Source of the DNA: Salipaludibacillus neizhouensis
GTDB lineage: Bacteria; Bacillota; Bacilli; Bacillales; Salisediminibacteriaceae
Length of the DNA: 64,000 nucleotides
Reading direction: 5' to 3'
NCBI RefSeq assembly: GCF_002886185.1
Contig: NZ_KZ614146.1
Location: 3,562,338 to 3,626,337, forward strand
Each line of letters starts with the position of its first letter. Positions within the stretch are counted from its first letter, which is position 1. Made by a program: the position numbers and the translations under genes. This document shows positions 7,723-16,292 of this stretch, one piece after another. Below the pieces are notes generated by a model. It had not been told where the DNA came from. It did no database searches and saw only the letters and a program-made list of their open reading frames with translations.

Positions 7723-10146
7723 TTATTCTTTTACTTTTAGAAGTCGGAGAGCATTTAGTATTACTATAATAGCAGCACCTGTGTCACTTAGCACAGCCAT
7801 CCAAAGTGTAAGCCATCCCGGAAATATAAGAATTAACGCTATAAATTTCACGCTTAAGGAAAACCAGATATTTTGTTTAATGATAGATAGTGCTCTCCTG
7901 CTTAGTTTAATCGTATGTGGTAATTTCTCCAGATTATCAGCCATTAAAACAATATCGGCAGTTTCCATTGCCGTATCCGTTCCTGCTCCACCCATTGCAA
8001 TACCTAAATCAGCAGTGGCTAGTGCAGGTGCATCGTTTATTCCATCGCCAACCATGGCAACTTTGTGACCTTCGCTTTGTAATTGTTTAATCGCATCCAC
8101 TTTATCTTCCGGTAATAGTTCCGCAAAATAGCGATTTACATTCGTTTCGCTTGAAATCAATTTTGCAGTACCTTCATTATCACCAGTTAACATAACAAGT
8201 TGTTTTACGCCTACTTGTTTCAACCCAGTCAACGCCCTAACAGCAGTTGATCGAAGGCTATCAGAAACAGAGATTATCCCCATTATTTCTTGTTGTGTAC
8301 CGATAATCACTACCGTTTTTCCTAGACTTTGAATCTCATTTACTTTGCTCCTGACATCTCCTGTGAAAATATTCATTTCATCAAACAGTTTTAAATTGCC
8401 AGCATAATAAATGTCTTCATTAATTGTTGCTTGAACACCTTTACCGACTATACTTTTAAATAACTCTCCGTTTTTGGCCTTAACTCCCTTGTCTTTTGCA
8501 TATGCAACAATTGTTTTTGCAATAGGATGTGTTGAGTAATTTTCTAATGTTAATGCGATAGAAATTAACTCTTCTTCCGAAACAGTTAGCGATTCAATTT
8601 CAGAAACTTTTGGTTTCCCTTCTGTTAATGTCCCTGTCTTATCAAACGCAATCGCATTAATAGCACCTGCTTTTTCTAGAAACGTCCCCCCTTTGATTAA
8701 CACTCCATTCTTTGCAGCGTTTCCGATAGCAGAAACAATGGCAACAGGAGTAGATATAACCAATGCACAAGGGCAAGCAACTACTAACAATGCAAGTCCT
8801 TTATAAACCCATTCTCCCCATGTTCCAAATCCGAAAAGTGGTGGTAGGATAATGACAACGAATGCTAAAATAAATACAATTGGTGTGTATATGCTAGCAA
8901 ATTTATCGATAAATGCTTGGGTAGGAGCTTTTTGTTCCTGTGCTTCTTCAACCAAATGGATGATTTTAGCTATTGTCGTTTCTTCTACTAACTTCGTGAC
9001 TCTGACTTCAAGTGAACCACTTTCATTAATAGTACCTGCGTAAACCGCATCTCCAATCATTTTGTCAACGGGAATGGATTCTCCAGTAATAGGCGCCTGG
9101 TTTACACTGGTTTCCCCTTGGATGATTTCCCCATCTAATGGAATTCTATCACCCGGCTTAATCACAATAATCTTTCCAACCGGGATGTCTTCCACAGGTT
9201 TTTTAACTAACTCTGATTCAACTTTGATCCATGCCTCTGAGGGGGCTAAATCCATTAGATTATGGATGGATCTTCTAGTTTGTTCAATCGACCTATTTTG
9301 AAGAAACGTACCTAATGCAAATAACCATACTACTGTCGCACCTTCAAACCATTCTCCAATTAAAGCAGCGCCTATTGCTGCTACTGACATTAGAACATTC
9401 ATATCTAACGAACGACTTTTTACAGCATAAAACGCACTTTTCACTGGTTTATAGCCACTTATAACGATAGCTATCGCATATAAGATGGTTGACATAAATA
9501 AGGGGATGCCATTGTAGGAACCAATAAAACCAAGAGCAATTAATATTCCCGATAAGGTAATTAAACCATATCCTTCCTTGTTTTCCGAAGTATCTATTGG
9601 TTTGCTGCCATTCTCAAGCAAAGAAGCTTTAAAACCAGTTTTAGAAACTTCCGAAACAATTTCATCAACACTATTTTCGTGCTCCACTTTCATTTTCCCA
9701 GTGGAAAAGTTTACACTTACATATCTAACTGTTCGAATAATATTCAAGTGATTTTCAATACTTTTCGCACAACTACCACAGTCCATTCCTTCAATACTAT
9801 ATGTTCTTATATTTTTGTTTTGTTTTAGTGGTTCGATCTTAAACCCTAGCTTCTTAACTTCATTTTCTACACTATCTGGAGAGAGGGCATTGGTACCGAT
9901 TACTTGCAGCTTCGACGTGTTATAAGTTACTTTTGCATCTTGGATGTTGTCTAACCTTTTTAGTCCATTTTCTATCGTTATTGCACAGGAAGGACAATCC
10001 ATTCCGTATATTCGATAATCGACTTTTTCACCATTAGCAGATGTTATTTGATTGTTTGAGCTTTCTTCCATTTCTCTACTACAACATCTTTTATTGTCTT
10101 CCGTACTCTTAAGTTCGTCATTTGATCGACTGCTTCTATCTGCCAT
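7723..10146 (-). CDS. cadA: Cd/Zn/Pb-exporting P1B-type ATPase
   Basis: An 807-residue heavy-metal pump. After a cysteine-bearing tail (KRCCS) come two HMA metal-binding domains (GMDCPSC about residues 49-54, GMDCGSC about 120-126), eight expected membrane segments, the TGES actuator loop, the CPCALV metal-site motif of the Zn/Cd group, the phosphorylation motif DKTGTLTEG and the hinge GDGINDAPALATADLG. The CPC without extra copper-pump signatures and the neighbouring CmtR-like sensor favour Cd2+, Zn2+ or Pb2+ over copper. It lies 13 bp after the sensor gene, so both are one operon induced by metal. Confidence 0.93.
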   Translation of the reverse strand: MADRSSRSNDELKSTEDNKRCCSREMEESSNNQITSANGEKVDYRIYGMDCPSCAITIENGLKRLDNIQDAKVTYNTSKLQVIGTNALSPDSVENEVKKLGFKIEPLKQNKNIRTYSIEGMDCGSCAKSIENHLNIIRTVRYVSVNFSTGKMKVEHENSVDEIVSEVSKTGFKASLLENGSKPIDTSENKEGYGLITLSGILIALGFIGSYNGIPLFMSTILYAIAIVISGYKPVKSAFYAVKSRSLDMNVLMSVAAIGAALIGEWFEGATVVWLFALGTFLQNRSIEQTRRSIHNLMDLAPSEAWIKVESELVKKPVEDIPVGKIIVIKPGDRIPLDGEIIQGETSVNQAPITGESIPVDKMIGDAVYAGTINESGSLEVRVTKLVEETTIAKIIHLVEEAQEQKAPTQAFIDKFASIYTPIVFILAFVVIILPPLFGFGTWGEWVYKGLALLVVACPCALVISTPVAIVSAIGNAAKNGVLIKGGTFLEKAGAINAIAFDKTGTLTEGKPKVSEIESLTVSEEELISIALTLENYSTHPIAKTIVAYAKDKGVKAKNGELFKSIVGKGVQATINEDIYYAGNLKLFDEMNIFTGDVRSKVNEIQSLGKTVVIIGTQQEIMGIISVSDSLRSTAVRALTGLKQVGVKQLVMLTGDNEGTAKLISSETNVNRYFAELLPEDKVDAIKQLQSEGHKVAMVGDGINDAPALATADLGIAMGGAGTDTAMETADIVLMADNLEKLPHTIKLSRRALSIIKQNIWFSLSVKFIALILIFPGWLTLWMAVLSDTGAAIIVILNALRLLKVKE

Positions 10147-10159
10147 TCATTCCACCCCA

Positions 10160-10480
10160 TTAATCTATATGACTCTTACAACTAGCGATGTCATTTTGAA
10201 CATCTTCCAGCACTACATCAAACATCGTTAACAGATCGCGTACTAATTGATTGCGTACACGGTAATACACATATTTTCCATCCTGCCTACCTACAATAAG
10301 TCCGCACCCTTTTAAACACGCCAAATGCTGCGATATATTTGATTGATTACCTTTTATGTCCTCGACAATCTGTGAAACTGTTTTTTCATTTTCTTTTATA
10401 CATTCAAGTATTTGAATTCTCGTTTTATGAGAAAAGCCATGCATAAACTTCATCTTCGTATCTATATCTACTTTTAACAT
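10160..10480 (-). CDS. ArsR/SmtB-family metal-sensing repressor, CmtR-like
   Basis: A 106-residue winged-helix repressor (SQIVEDIKGNQSNISQHLAC). It lacks the ELCVCDL metal box of CadC/ArsR. Instead it has Cys55 and Cys59 in the recognition helix (CLKGC) and Cys101 at the C-terminus (SCKSH). This is the spacing of the Cd/Pb site of mycobacterial CmtR (Cys57, Cys61, Cys102 from memory). It should leave its operator when Cd2+ or Pb2+ binds, switching on the ATPase. The start ATG has an AGGAT-type site. Confidence 0.88.
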   Translation of the reverse strand: MLKVDIDTKMKFMHGFSHKTRIQILECIKENEKTVSQIVEDIKGNQSNISQHLACLKGCGLIVGRQDGKYVYYRVRNQLVRDLLTMFDVVLEDVQNDIASCKSHID

Positions 10481-10496
10481 TGGTTATCCTCCCGTT

Positions 10497-10559
10497 ATAT
10501 TAGTTTACACTAATATGTTTTGTTATTATCATATTAGCAGTTACTAATATGTTTGTCAA
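10497..10559 (-). promoter_or_regulatory. Metal-responsive promoter with two operator palindromes
   Basis: On the minus strand TTGACA (10554-10559) and TAATAT (10531-10536) are 17 bp apart. One palindrome, ATATTAG-n6-CTAATAT (10531-10550), fills the spacer. A second, ATATTAGT-n4-ACTAATAT (10497-10516), lies just downstream. Such AT-rich dyads are typical ArsR/SmtB-family operators. Confidence 0.75.
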
Positions 10560-10775
10560 ACTTCCATTTGACAGTCCACTAATTACTGTTTTATGTATCT
10601 CCGCATAACATCCTCAAGTAGGTAAGACTTGATTCTCAATAAAGTTGCATATTTAGTTTTTAGTGAAAACTTTCTAGTAATACAAGGTCAGTGGCTAAAA
10701 TTTTCCACCAATAAAATTGTCAAAGTTGATTAAAAATATCATGCAGAAAGGAAAAGATAAGGAGAGGCAGGAAAC

Positions 10776-11336
10776 ATGAGAAGTTATCTTATTTCAATTT
10801 GGAGTTTAATCGATCCCTTATACTATTTTTGCACCCGTCTGACATTCCCTCCAAGCAAAGGAAGAGAAAGAAATATTTTCAGGATCAGACTAACAAAATA
10901 TAAAGGGAAAAGTATCGTCCTTTCAGATGGTACAAAAATAAACAAAAATGATACTTTAGTAAAAATTCATTTTCACAATGTCAGACTTTTATCAGAACTT
11001 AAAGACATAAAGAGTGAATTTAAAAAAGCCAAAATTATTTCCTCTTATGTCAAAAAGTCTTTACCAGGCGTTGAAATTTACATTCAGAACTATTGCAATT
11101 CTGACGAAATAAAAGGAATTATAGGAATTACACTATTAAATAAAGGCTGTGAACGCCTCGGTTTTGAGATTATCGACATCAAACATCCCATTTACAAGTT
11201 GTTTAAACGGTTATCTTTTTTGCCAATTGGATTTCTGTCCAGCAAAAATTCTTCCATCAGTCATATTCTCATGCATCAGGCACCAAGTTATTTATTTATG
11301 TCCAGAATTAAATTATCTAATATGTACAAACTTTAA
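10776..11336 (+). CDS. ykoP: YkoP-family protein
   Basis: A 186-residue protein of unknown function, recognised mainly by company: in B. subtilis ykoN (glycosyltransferase), ykoP and ykoQ (metallophosphoesterase) are neighbours, and all three types occur here. Visible features are an amphipathic N-terminus (SYLISIWSLIDPLYYFC), a basic middle (RIRLTKYKGKSIVLSDGTKI) and a segment HFHNVRLLSELKDI found in this family. No catalytic motif was recognised. The start is preceded by AGGAGAGG. A copy of the structured repeat begins 11 bp after the stop. Confidence 0.7.
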   Translation: MRSYLISIWSLIDPLYYFCTRLTFPPSKGRERNIFRIRLTKYKGKSIVLSDGTKINKNDTLVKIHFHNVRLLSELKDIKSEFKKAKIISSYVKKSLPGVEIYIQNYCNSDEIKGIIGITLLNKGCERLGFEIIDIKHPIYKLFKRLSFLPIGFLSSKNSSISHILMHQAPSYLFMSRIKLSNMYKL

Positions 11337-11347
11337 ATACACTTCTA

Positions 11348-11455
11348 TAAGAAAAACGCGTAGCGTCTTTTATTAAATACAGCGTCAGCTTCCACCGCCA
11401 TCTTTTAAGTATCAAGGGTGGGTTTCCCTTGATACTTGCGGTGTGAAGGTAGCTG
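11348..11455 (+). repeat. Structured repeat, copy 1
   Basis: First of four copies (others at 16847, 21132, 37657). Hairpin P1 is ACGC-gta-GCGT followed by CTTTT. A conserved linker TATTAAATACAGCGT follows. Outer stem P2 joins CAGC/TTC/CACCGC with GCGGTG/GAA/GCTG. Inner hairpin P3 pairs AAGTATCAAGGG with CCCTTGATACTT. It sits 11 bp after the ykoP stop, in the 3' untranslated position. Confidence 0.85.
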
Positions 11456-11490
11456 CTAATTTTATAAATTCTTATCTTTTAAAAAAAGAA

Positions 11491-11519
11491 AAAAGCTGTT
11501 AAAGAATTTAACAGCTTTT
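11491..11519. terminator. Bidirectional terminator between ykoP and ykoQ
   Basis: AAAAGCTGTTAAA pairs with TTTAACAGCTTTT around a 3-base loop, with A/T runs on both sides. It serves the ykoQ-like gene on the minus strand. Confidence 0.8.
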
Positions 11520-11523
11520 CTCC

Positions 11524-12381
11524 TTAAATTGCTTCAACTACTTTTTTAACAGAGCCCGGCAATGAAAACTCATGAAATGTAATTTCCGGTCGGCTTCCAA
11601 CGCGGATATTAACGCCTGTTTGACCTAACCCTTCACTAATATAAAAGGATTTTCCACCTTGTATATGCAAGCCTTTTACAATATTCATTCTTGCGAGTTG
11701 CCCCATTTTTACTAGGTGATACGCTTTTGGATAGCAGATTTGCCCTCCATGAAAATGACCGGCAAGCAAATAATCAAAATGGTATTTATCCATGTGCAGT
11801 ACGATATTCGGATCATGGGTTAATACTAAGTTTATTCCTGATTTTATTCCATTATATGAAGCTGCAAGGTTGCTTCGCTTTGTACTAAAATCATCGATGC
11901 CAATAATATTAACGGGTTTTCCCTGAACAAAAATCATATCATTTTCGTTCTGTAAAACTTTGCAGTTATATTCTTCAAGCGTTTCTATTAATAGTTGTAA
12001 GTTTTGATTACGTAAAACATAATCATGGTTTCCCAAAACAGCGTAGATGCCATATCTTGCATTTAATTGGTTGAGTATTTTTAAATATGGAACTAGCTTA
12101 GGAATCGTTCTTTTACGGTCGAGGAAATCTCCAGTGAGTGCAATTAAGTCAATTGGTTCATCTTTTAATTTTTCAAAAAGCTCGGTAGGAGAAATAGAAA
12201 TATTTTCGAGATGTAAATCGGAAAGTTGTAGAATATTTATTTTAGGGATATGTCCATTGGACACTTCATTATTGATTTTAATTTTATGAATAATGATATC
12301 CTTCGTGTTTTTATAGGCTTTTATAATGAAATAAAAAGTAATAATGGCTAATACTATAAAGAACAATATCTTCAATGACAA
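11524..12381 (-). CDS. ykoQ: Calcineurin-like metallophosphoesterase, YkoQ type
   Basis: A 285-residue protein with an N-terminal hydrophobic anchor (about residues 2-20) and all metal-site blocks of the family: SDLHLE, LTGDFLDR, LGNHDY, LTHDP and AGHFHGGQI. These ligate the two-metal centre that cleaves phosphoesters. YkoQ/YaeI-like proteins are membrane-associated; the substrate is not known, though related enzymes act on lipid-linked phosphates. It is divergent from the glycosyltransferase at 12522, which may work in the same envelope pathway. Confidence 0.88.
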   Translation of the reverse strand: MSLKILFFIVLAIITFYFIIKAYKNTKDIIIHKIKINNEVSNGHIPKINILQLSDLHLENISISPTELFEKLKDEPIDLIALTGDFLDRKRTIPKLVPYLKILNQLNARYGIYAVLGNHDYVLRNQNLQLLIETLEEYNCKVLQNENDMIFVQGKPVNIIGIDDFSTKRSNLAASYNGIKSGINLVLTHDPNIVLHMDKYHFDYLLAGHFHGGQICYPKAYHLVKMGQLARMNIVKGLHIQGGKSFYISEGLGQTGVNIRVGSRPEITFHEFSLPGSVKKVVEAI

Positions 12382-12521
12382 TCACTCCTTCCCTATTAGA
12401 TTATACAGGAGAAATACTGTTTTTCAGCAAGTAAATAATGCCTTAAATCCCATGGCAGCGAATACCATACCATCATGCTCAGAAGTAATAAAATTATCGT
12501 AGTTTTTAGAAGAGGTGCCCT

Positions 12522-13640
12522 ATGAATAAACTTACTAAATCCGTGTTATTCTTGCCTTTTTTACAGATTCCATCTGGTCATCATCAGACTGCAACTGCTT
12601 TAATAGATGAAATTTTGCGAATGCATCCACAAATAAGGTGCGAAAAGGTAGATATTCTTGCATACAGTTACGGAAAAATTGAAGCTTTAGTTTCTAACGT
12701 CTATCTCAAATGGATACATGCTTTCCCTGGCATATATAATGCCATTTATCAAAACTCTGTCTACAAAAATATCGAAGAAAATAAACGTTATCGTTTGTAT
12801 GAATTTTTATTTATTTATTTTATGAAAAGACTTATACAGGAAAAAAAACCAGATCTAATAATTTGTACCCATGCTTTACCCGCTTATATATTAAATTACT
12901 TAAAGGAAAAAAAGGAAATTAGAGTGCCGGTCATCAATGTTTATACGGATTATTTCATACACAGTTTTTGGGGAGTAGAGTATATCGACTTACATTTTGT
13001 TCCCTCTTATAACATGAAACATTTCTTACTTAAAAAGGGCATTAGAGATGAGCGAATTTTTATTACCGGAATTCCGATCCATTCTAAAATTATAAAACAG
13101 AAACAAACAGCAGAACTGTCAACAAAATCTATATCATCTGTTCTAATTTCTGGAGGAAACTTAGGTGTCGGCGCCATGGAGGACTTAATCCGAAAAATCA
13201 AAGAGGTCCCTGTCCAGGAAATTCAATATTATGTGTTGTGCGGAAAAAACAGAAAATTATATGAAAAGCTAAAAAGTATACAAAAAAATCATATTATTCC
13301 GTTCCCGTATATTACCTGCAGGGAAAAAATGAATTCGCTTTATGATCAGATAGATGCAATTATAACAAAGCCTGGAGGCGTCACGATAAGTGAAAGTCTT
13401 TTTAAGCGCAAGCCTATTTTTATTTATCATGCATTGCCAGGCCAAGAAGAAATTAATCTGCAGCAGCTAAAAGATTTAGGTTTGATCTTTCATCTAGATA
13501 AGCAGGATATTCATGAACAATTACATTCCATTCTCCGAAACCAAAATACACTCGAAAAATATCAAAATCACGTGGCAAATTTCCACTCGCATATCCACTC
13601 CAAAGAACCAGCGGAAATAATAGTGGAACAATTAATGTAA
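12522..13640 (+). CDS. ykoN: Diacylglycerol/MGDG-synthase-like glycosyltransferase, YkoN type
   Basis: A 372-residue GT28-like enzyme. The N-terminal lobe has the SGHHQTATALIDEI motif that in MGDG synthases binds the lipid acceptor. The centre has THALPAYILNYLKEKK and VYTDYFIHSFWGVEYIDLHFVPS-like segments. The C-terminal lobe has SGGNLGVGAMEDL and the nucleotide-sugar motif TKPGGVTISESL. It probably transfers a sugar to a lipid at the inner membrane face. The start has AGAGGTG upstream. The opposite orientation to ykoQ is compatible with shared promoters in the 140-bp gap. Confidence 0.85.
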   Translation: MNKLTKSVLFLPFLQIPSGHHQTATALIDEILRMHPQIRCEKVDILAYSYGKIEALVSNVYLKWIHAFPGIYNAIYQNSVYKNIEENKRYRLYEFLFIYFMKRLIQEKKPDLIICTHALPAYILNYLKEKKEIRVPVINVYTDYFIHSFWGVEYIDLHFVPSYNMKHFLLKKGIRDERIFITGIPIHSKIIKQKQTAELSTKSISSVLISGGNLGVGAMEDLIRKIKEVPVQEIQYYVLCGKNRKLYEKLKSIQKNHIIPFPYITCREKMNSLYDQIDAIITKPGGVTISESLFKRKPIFIYHALPGQEEINLQQLKDLGLIFHLDKQDIHEQLHSILRNQNTLEKYQNHVANFHSHIHSKEPAEIIVEQLM

Positions 13641-13875
13641 TTTAAAAAAGCAATGCGAAATTTGGAAATTTGCATCCAGTTATTTTAGCCTAAAAGTACC
13701 AATTAAACATTTATAAAAGCAAATAGTTATTTTGTTTGCCACTATTTATCAATAATTCTATTTCTGTTAATAGCTTTTATTCAAATGAACCATTATTGAC
13801 GAAGGATAAATAATTAAAGTGAATTAATGATAGAAATCTCGGTATTCAACAAACCTGGCCAACACACAAGTAAAA

Positions 13876-13902
13876 GCACATTTCTTTTATACAGAAATGT
13901 GC
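13876..13902 (-). terminator. Terminator of the YdhG-like gene
   Basis: GCACATTTCT pairs with AGAAATGTGC around a 7-base loop and is followed on the minus strand by TTTTACTT. Confidence 0.7.
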
Positions 13903-13922
13903 ATGATTGATTGAATTTTCTA

Positions 13923-14291
13923 TTACCGCCAAAAACTCGTATATTCTGCTTTATCTTGAATGTTAAATTCAATCATTTTCTTAAGCAATTCGTAATTTAT
14001 CGGCTCATTCCAACGAATTCGAAACAAGCCTTTAGTAGCACTGTAGCCAGCTTGTGTAATGTCATCGGCAAAGTATGCAATACCTTTTTCTTCGGGTGAA
14101 ACGCTCATATGATGCTTCGCTGTAGAAAAGCCGATGATAAATGTACCGTGATCGGAAAACATTGGCGTATTCCACTTGATTAGCGGTTCCATATTTGGAA
14201 ATTTATTAGTAACCCACGCCAAAACTTCCTCTGTTCGTTCACGGTGATCAGGGTTATCGATACCTGCTAAATACTTTTCAAAAACTTCCAT
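13923..14291 (-). CDS. DUF1801 iron-chaperone-like protein, YdhG/Fra type
   Basis: A 122-residue protein of the YdhG/YjdI-type DUF1801 family; B. subtilis YdhG was renamed Fra, a frataxin-like iron chaperone. Family hallmarks visible are IKWNTPMF, an [13 protein letters not shown] segment and the ending W-R. It is cytoplasmic and stands alone between two terminators. The iron role is carried over from the B. subtilis homologue. Many DUF1801 proteins are uncharacterised, so the call is moderate. Confidence 0.75.
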   Translation of the reverse strand: MEVFEKYLAGIDNPDHRERTEEVLAWVTNKFPNMEPLIKWNTPMFSDHGTFIIGFSTAKHHMSVSPEEKGIAYFADDITQAGYSATKGLFRIRWNEPINYELLKKMIEFNIQDKAEYTSFWR

Positions 14292-14435
14292 GTTGTCCCC
14301 TCCTAAAATAAAAATTAAATTTATTCTTCATTAAAGGTCTCACTATGTATTCAATTATGTCTTTAAAAATAATATCCCTACTCATTGTAACATTTCTACA
14401 ACTAAATTCTTGTCCCATTGCGGTAGAATAATGAA

Positions 14436-14482
14436 AAAGGACGCTTCCGACAAAGTGAGATCTTTGTGCGAAAACGCCCTTC
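14436..14482 (-). terminator. Terminator of gbsA
   Basis: An imperfect stem runs from AAGGaCG at 14438 to CGcCCTT at 14482 with CAAAG/CTTTG near the loop. On the minus strand it ends in CCTTTTT. Confidence 0.7.
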
Positions 14483-14528
14483 AAAACATTATATTTAAAT
14501 TAATGTGATACCTTGGCTTAATTTGCTA

Positions 14529-16007
14529 TTAGAACCAGTTGATAGATTCAGGTTTAAGGTTTTGGAATATATGCTTTGTTTCTGTGTATTCTTCCATACC
14601 TAGTTTTCCTAGTTCGCGTCCAATACCAGACTGCTTAAATCCACCCCATGGTGCATGTGGGAAGTACAGGTTGAATTCATTGATCCAAACAGTACCCATG
14701 CGCATCTTTGTTGCACAGCGTTCTGCTTTTGCAATATCGTTTGTCCATACGCCACCAGCAAGTCCATAGATCGAGTCATTAGCAAGCTTGACTGCTTCCT
14801 CTTCCGCACGGAATTTCTCAACCGTGATAACAGGACCAAAAGCTTCTTCTTGAACAATACTCATGTCTGTTGTACAGTCTGTGAAAACAGTGGGTAGGTA
14901 GAAAAATCCGTTTTGTAGTTCTGGATCTTCTGGACGGCTACCACCAACTGCAATTGTAGCACCTTCTTTAACACCTGTTTCTACATACTCTTCTACTTTC
15001 GCAAGTTGCTCTGCTGAAATAAGCGGGCCCATTTGTGTATCTTCATTAAATCCGCTTCCAAGCTTAAACTTTTTCACTCGCTCAACAAGTGCGTGAACGA
15101 ACTCATCGTGAATACTTTCTTCTACAATCAGTCTTGTACCAGCGGAACAGATTTGACCTGCGTGGAAGAATACCCCGTTTAATGCTTGGTCGACAGCTAT
15201 CTCAAAATCAGCGTCAGCAAAGATGATGTTAGGGTTTTTCCCACCAAGTTCAAGGGCAAGCTTCTTCACATTAACGCTAGCCGCTTGCATGATTTTCTTC
15301 CCGGTAACAATTCCACCTGTAAACGAAATAAGGTCCACATCCATGTTACTGGATAGCTCAGCACCAACTGTGCTACCAGCACCAAGTACTAGGTTAGCAA
15401 CACCAGCAGGCACTCCCGCCTCTTCCATTAGTTCGAATACTTTAATCGTAGTTAGTGGTGTAATTTCACTTGGCTTCATTATTAAAGTATTTCCAGTCGC
15501 AAGAGCTGGAGCTAGTTTCCAAGACGCTTGAAGTAATGGATAATTCCAAGGTGTTATTTGACCACAAACACCAACTGGTTCGTGAACCACTCTACTAATA
15601 GAGTTTGGCACTGGAGAATCAATCAGGTCCCCGCCATTCTTGTCTGCAAGCTCTGCATAATATCGAAATACTCCAGCGATATCATCCATATCTCCACGAC
15701 TTTCCTCTACTGTTTTACCAGTATCTAATGATTCTAATCTAGAAAGCTCTTCTTTATCTCTTTCTATTAATTCCGCAATTTTCCTTACAATAGTCCCTCG
15801 TTCTGTTGCTGGAGTAGAAGACCATTCTCCATTATCAAATGCTGCTCTTGCAGCAGCGATTGCTGCTTTTGTATCTGTTTCATCAGATTCTGGCACAGTA
15901 GCAATAATTTCCTTGTTAAATGGATTAATAATATCACGCGTATTACCTGAATTCGCGTCTACCCATTGACCATTAATGTATTGTTGTTGTTTTATACTCA
16001 AATCCAT
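14529..16007 (-). CDS. gbsA: Betaine-aldehyde dehydrogenase
   Basis: A 492-residue NAD(P)-dependent aldehyde dehydrogenase, full length for the family. It has the cofactor-site TPWNYPLLQASWKLAPAL, the glutamate motif LELGGKNP and the catalytic cysteine in GQICSAGTR. It oxidises betaine aldehyde to glycine betaine in the cytoplasm. The start taken is ATG at 16005-16007; TTG three bases upstream is the alternative. GbsR is divergent, as in B. subtilis, and the choline dehydrogenase lies about 5.6 kb away instead of gbsB, so the pathway is mixed: GbsA with a BetA-type first enzyme. Confidence 0.93.
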   Translation of the reverse strand: MDLSIKQQQYINGQWVDANSGNTRDIINPFNKEIIATVPESDETDTKAAIAAARAAFDNGEWSSTPATERGTIVRKIAELIERDKEELSRLESLDTGKTVEESRGDMDDIAGVFRYYAELADKNGGDLIDSPVPNSISRVVHEPVGVCGQITPWNYPLLQASWKLAPALATGNTLIMKPSEITPLTTIKVFELMEEAGVPAGVANLVLGAGSTVGAELSSNMDVDLISFTGGIVTGKKIMQAASVNVKKLALELGGKNPNIIFADADFEIAVDQALNGVFFHAGQICSAGTRLIVEESIHDEFVHALVERVKKFKLGSGFNEDTQMGPLISAEQLAKVEEYVETGVKEGATIAVGGSRPEDPELQNGFFYLPTVFTDCTTDMSIVQEEAFGPVITVEKFRAEEEAVKLANDSIYGLAGGVWTNDIAKAERCATKMRMGTVWINEFNLYFPHAPWGGFKQSGIGRELGKLGMEEYTETKHIFQNLKPESINWF

Positions 16008-16037
16008 CAACTCCAGTTTTTCGAATAAATTAAGTTT

Positions 16038-16063
16038 GTTAAAAATATATTTAACGTTTTTAA
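16038..16063 (-). promoter_or_regulatory. Candidate GbsR-binding motif at gbsA
   Basis: GTTAAA-n6-TTTAAC followed by GTTTTTAA lies just downstream of the -10 box, over the expected start of transcription. Related GTTAAA/TTTAAC arrays occur before the betaine-binding protein (17071-17101) and betA (23427-23462). Confidence 0.45.
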
Positions 16064-16064
16064 T

Positions 16065-16093
16065 ATAATACCATTTATTATGGAGGCTGTCAA
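16065..16093 (-). promoter_or_regulatory. gbsA promoter
   Basis: Minus-strand TTGACA (16088-16093), 17-bp spacer, TATTAT (16065-16070). Spacing is optimal. Confidence 0.8.
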
Positions 16094-16199
16094 AGAGACA
16101 TTTAAAACAAAAAGGTTTAGAAAGAATTAAAATTAACTAGAAGGCTTGTCATACTAACTTAGTAGACGTATGCAGTTGGCTAAAATCATGTTTTTCCAT

Positions 16200-16227
16200 T
16201 TGACATTTAATCTGTACACGGTATCAT
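16200..16227 (+). promoter_or_regulatory. gbsR promoter
   Basis: TTGACA (16200-16205) and TATCAT (16222-16227) with a 16-bp spacer, about 65 bp before the gbsR start. Confidence 0.6.
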
Positions 16228-16292
16228 AAAGTTTGTGAAGAAAATTAAAAAAAGATTTAACGCACTTAACTTTATATGAAGGGAGTGACTTT

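Noticed and set aside
7723..10146. Copper-exporting ATPase (CopA)
   Set aside because: HMA domains and CPC also occur in CopA, but the neighbouring CmtR-like sensor and overall similarity favour Cd/Zn/Pb export.
14278..14484. Minus-strand ORF of 68 codons
   Set aside because: It covers the gbsA terminator hairpin and lacks a ribosome site.
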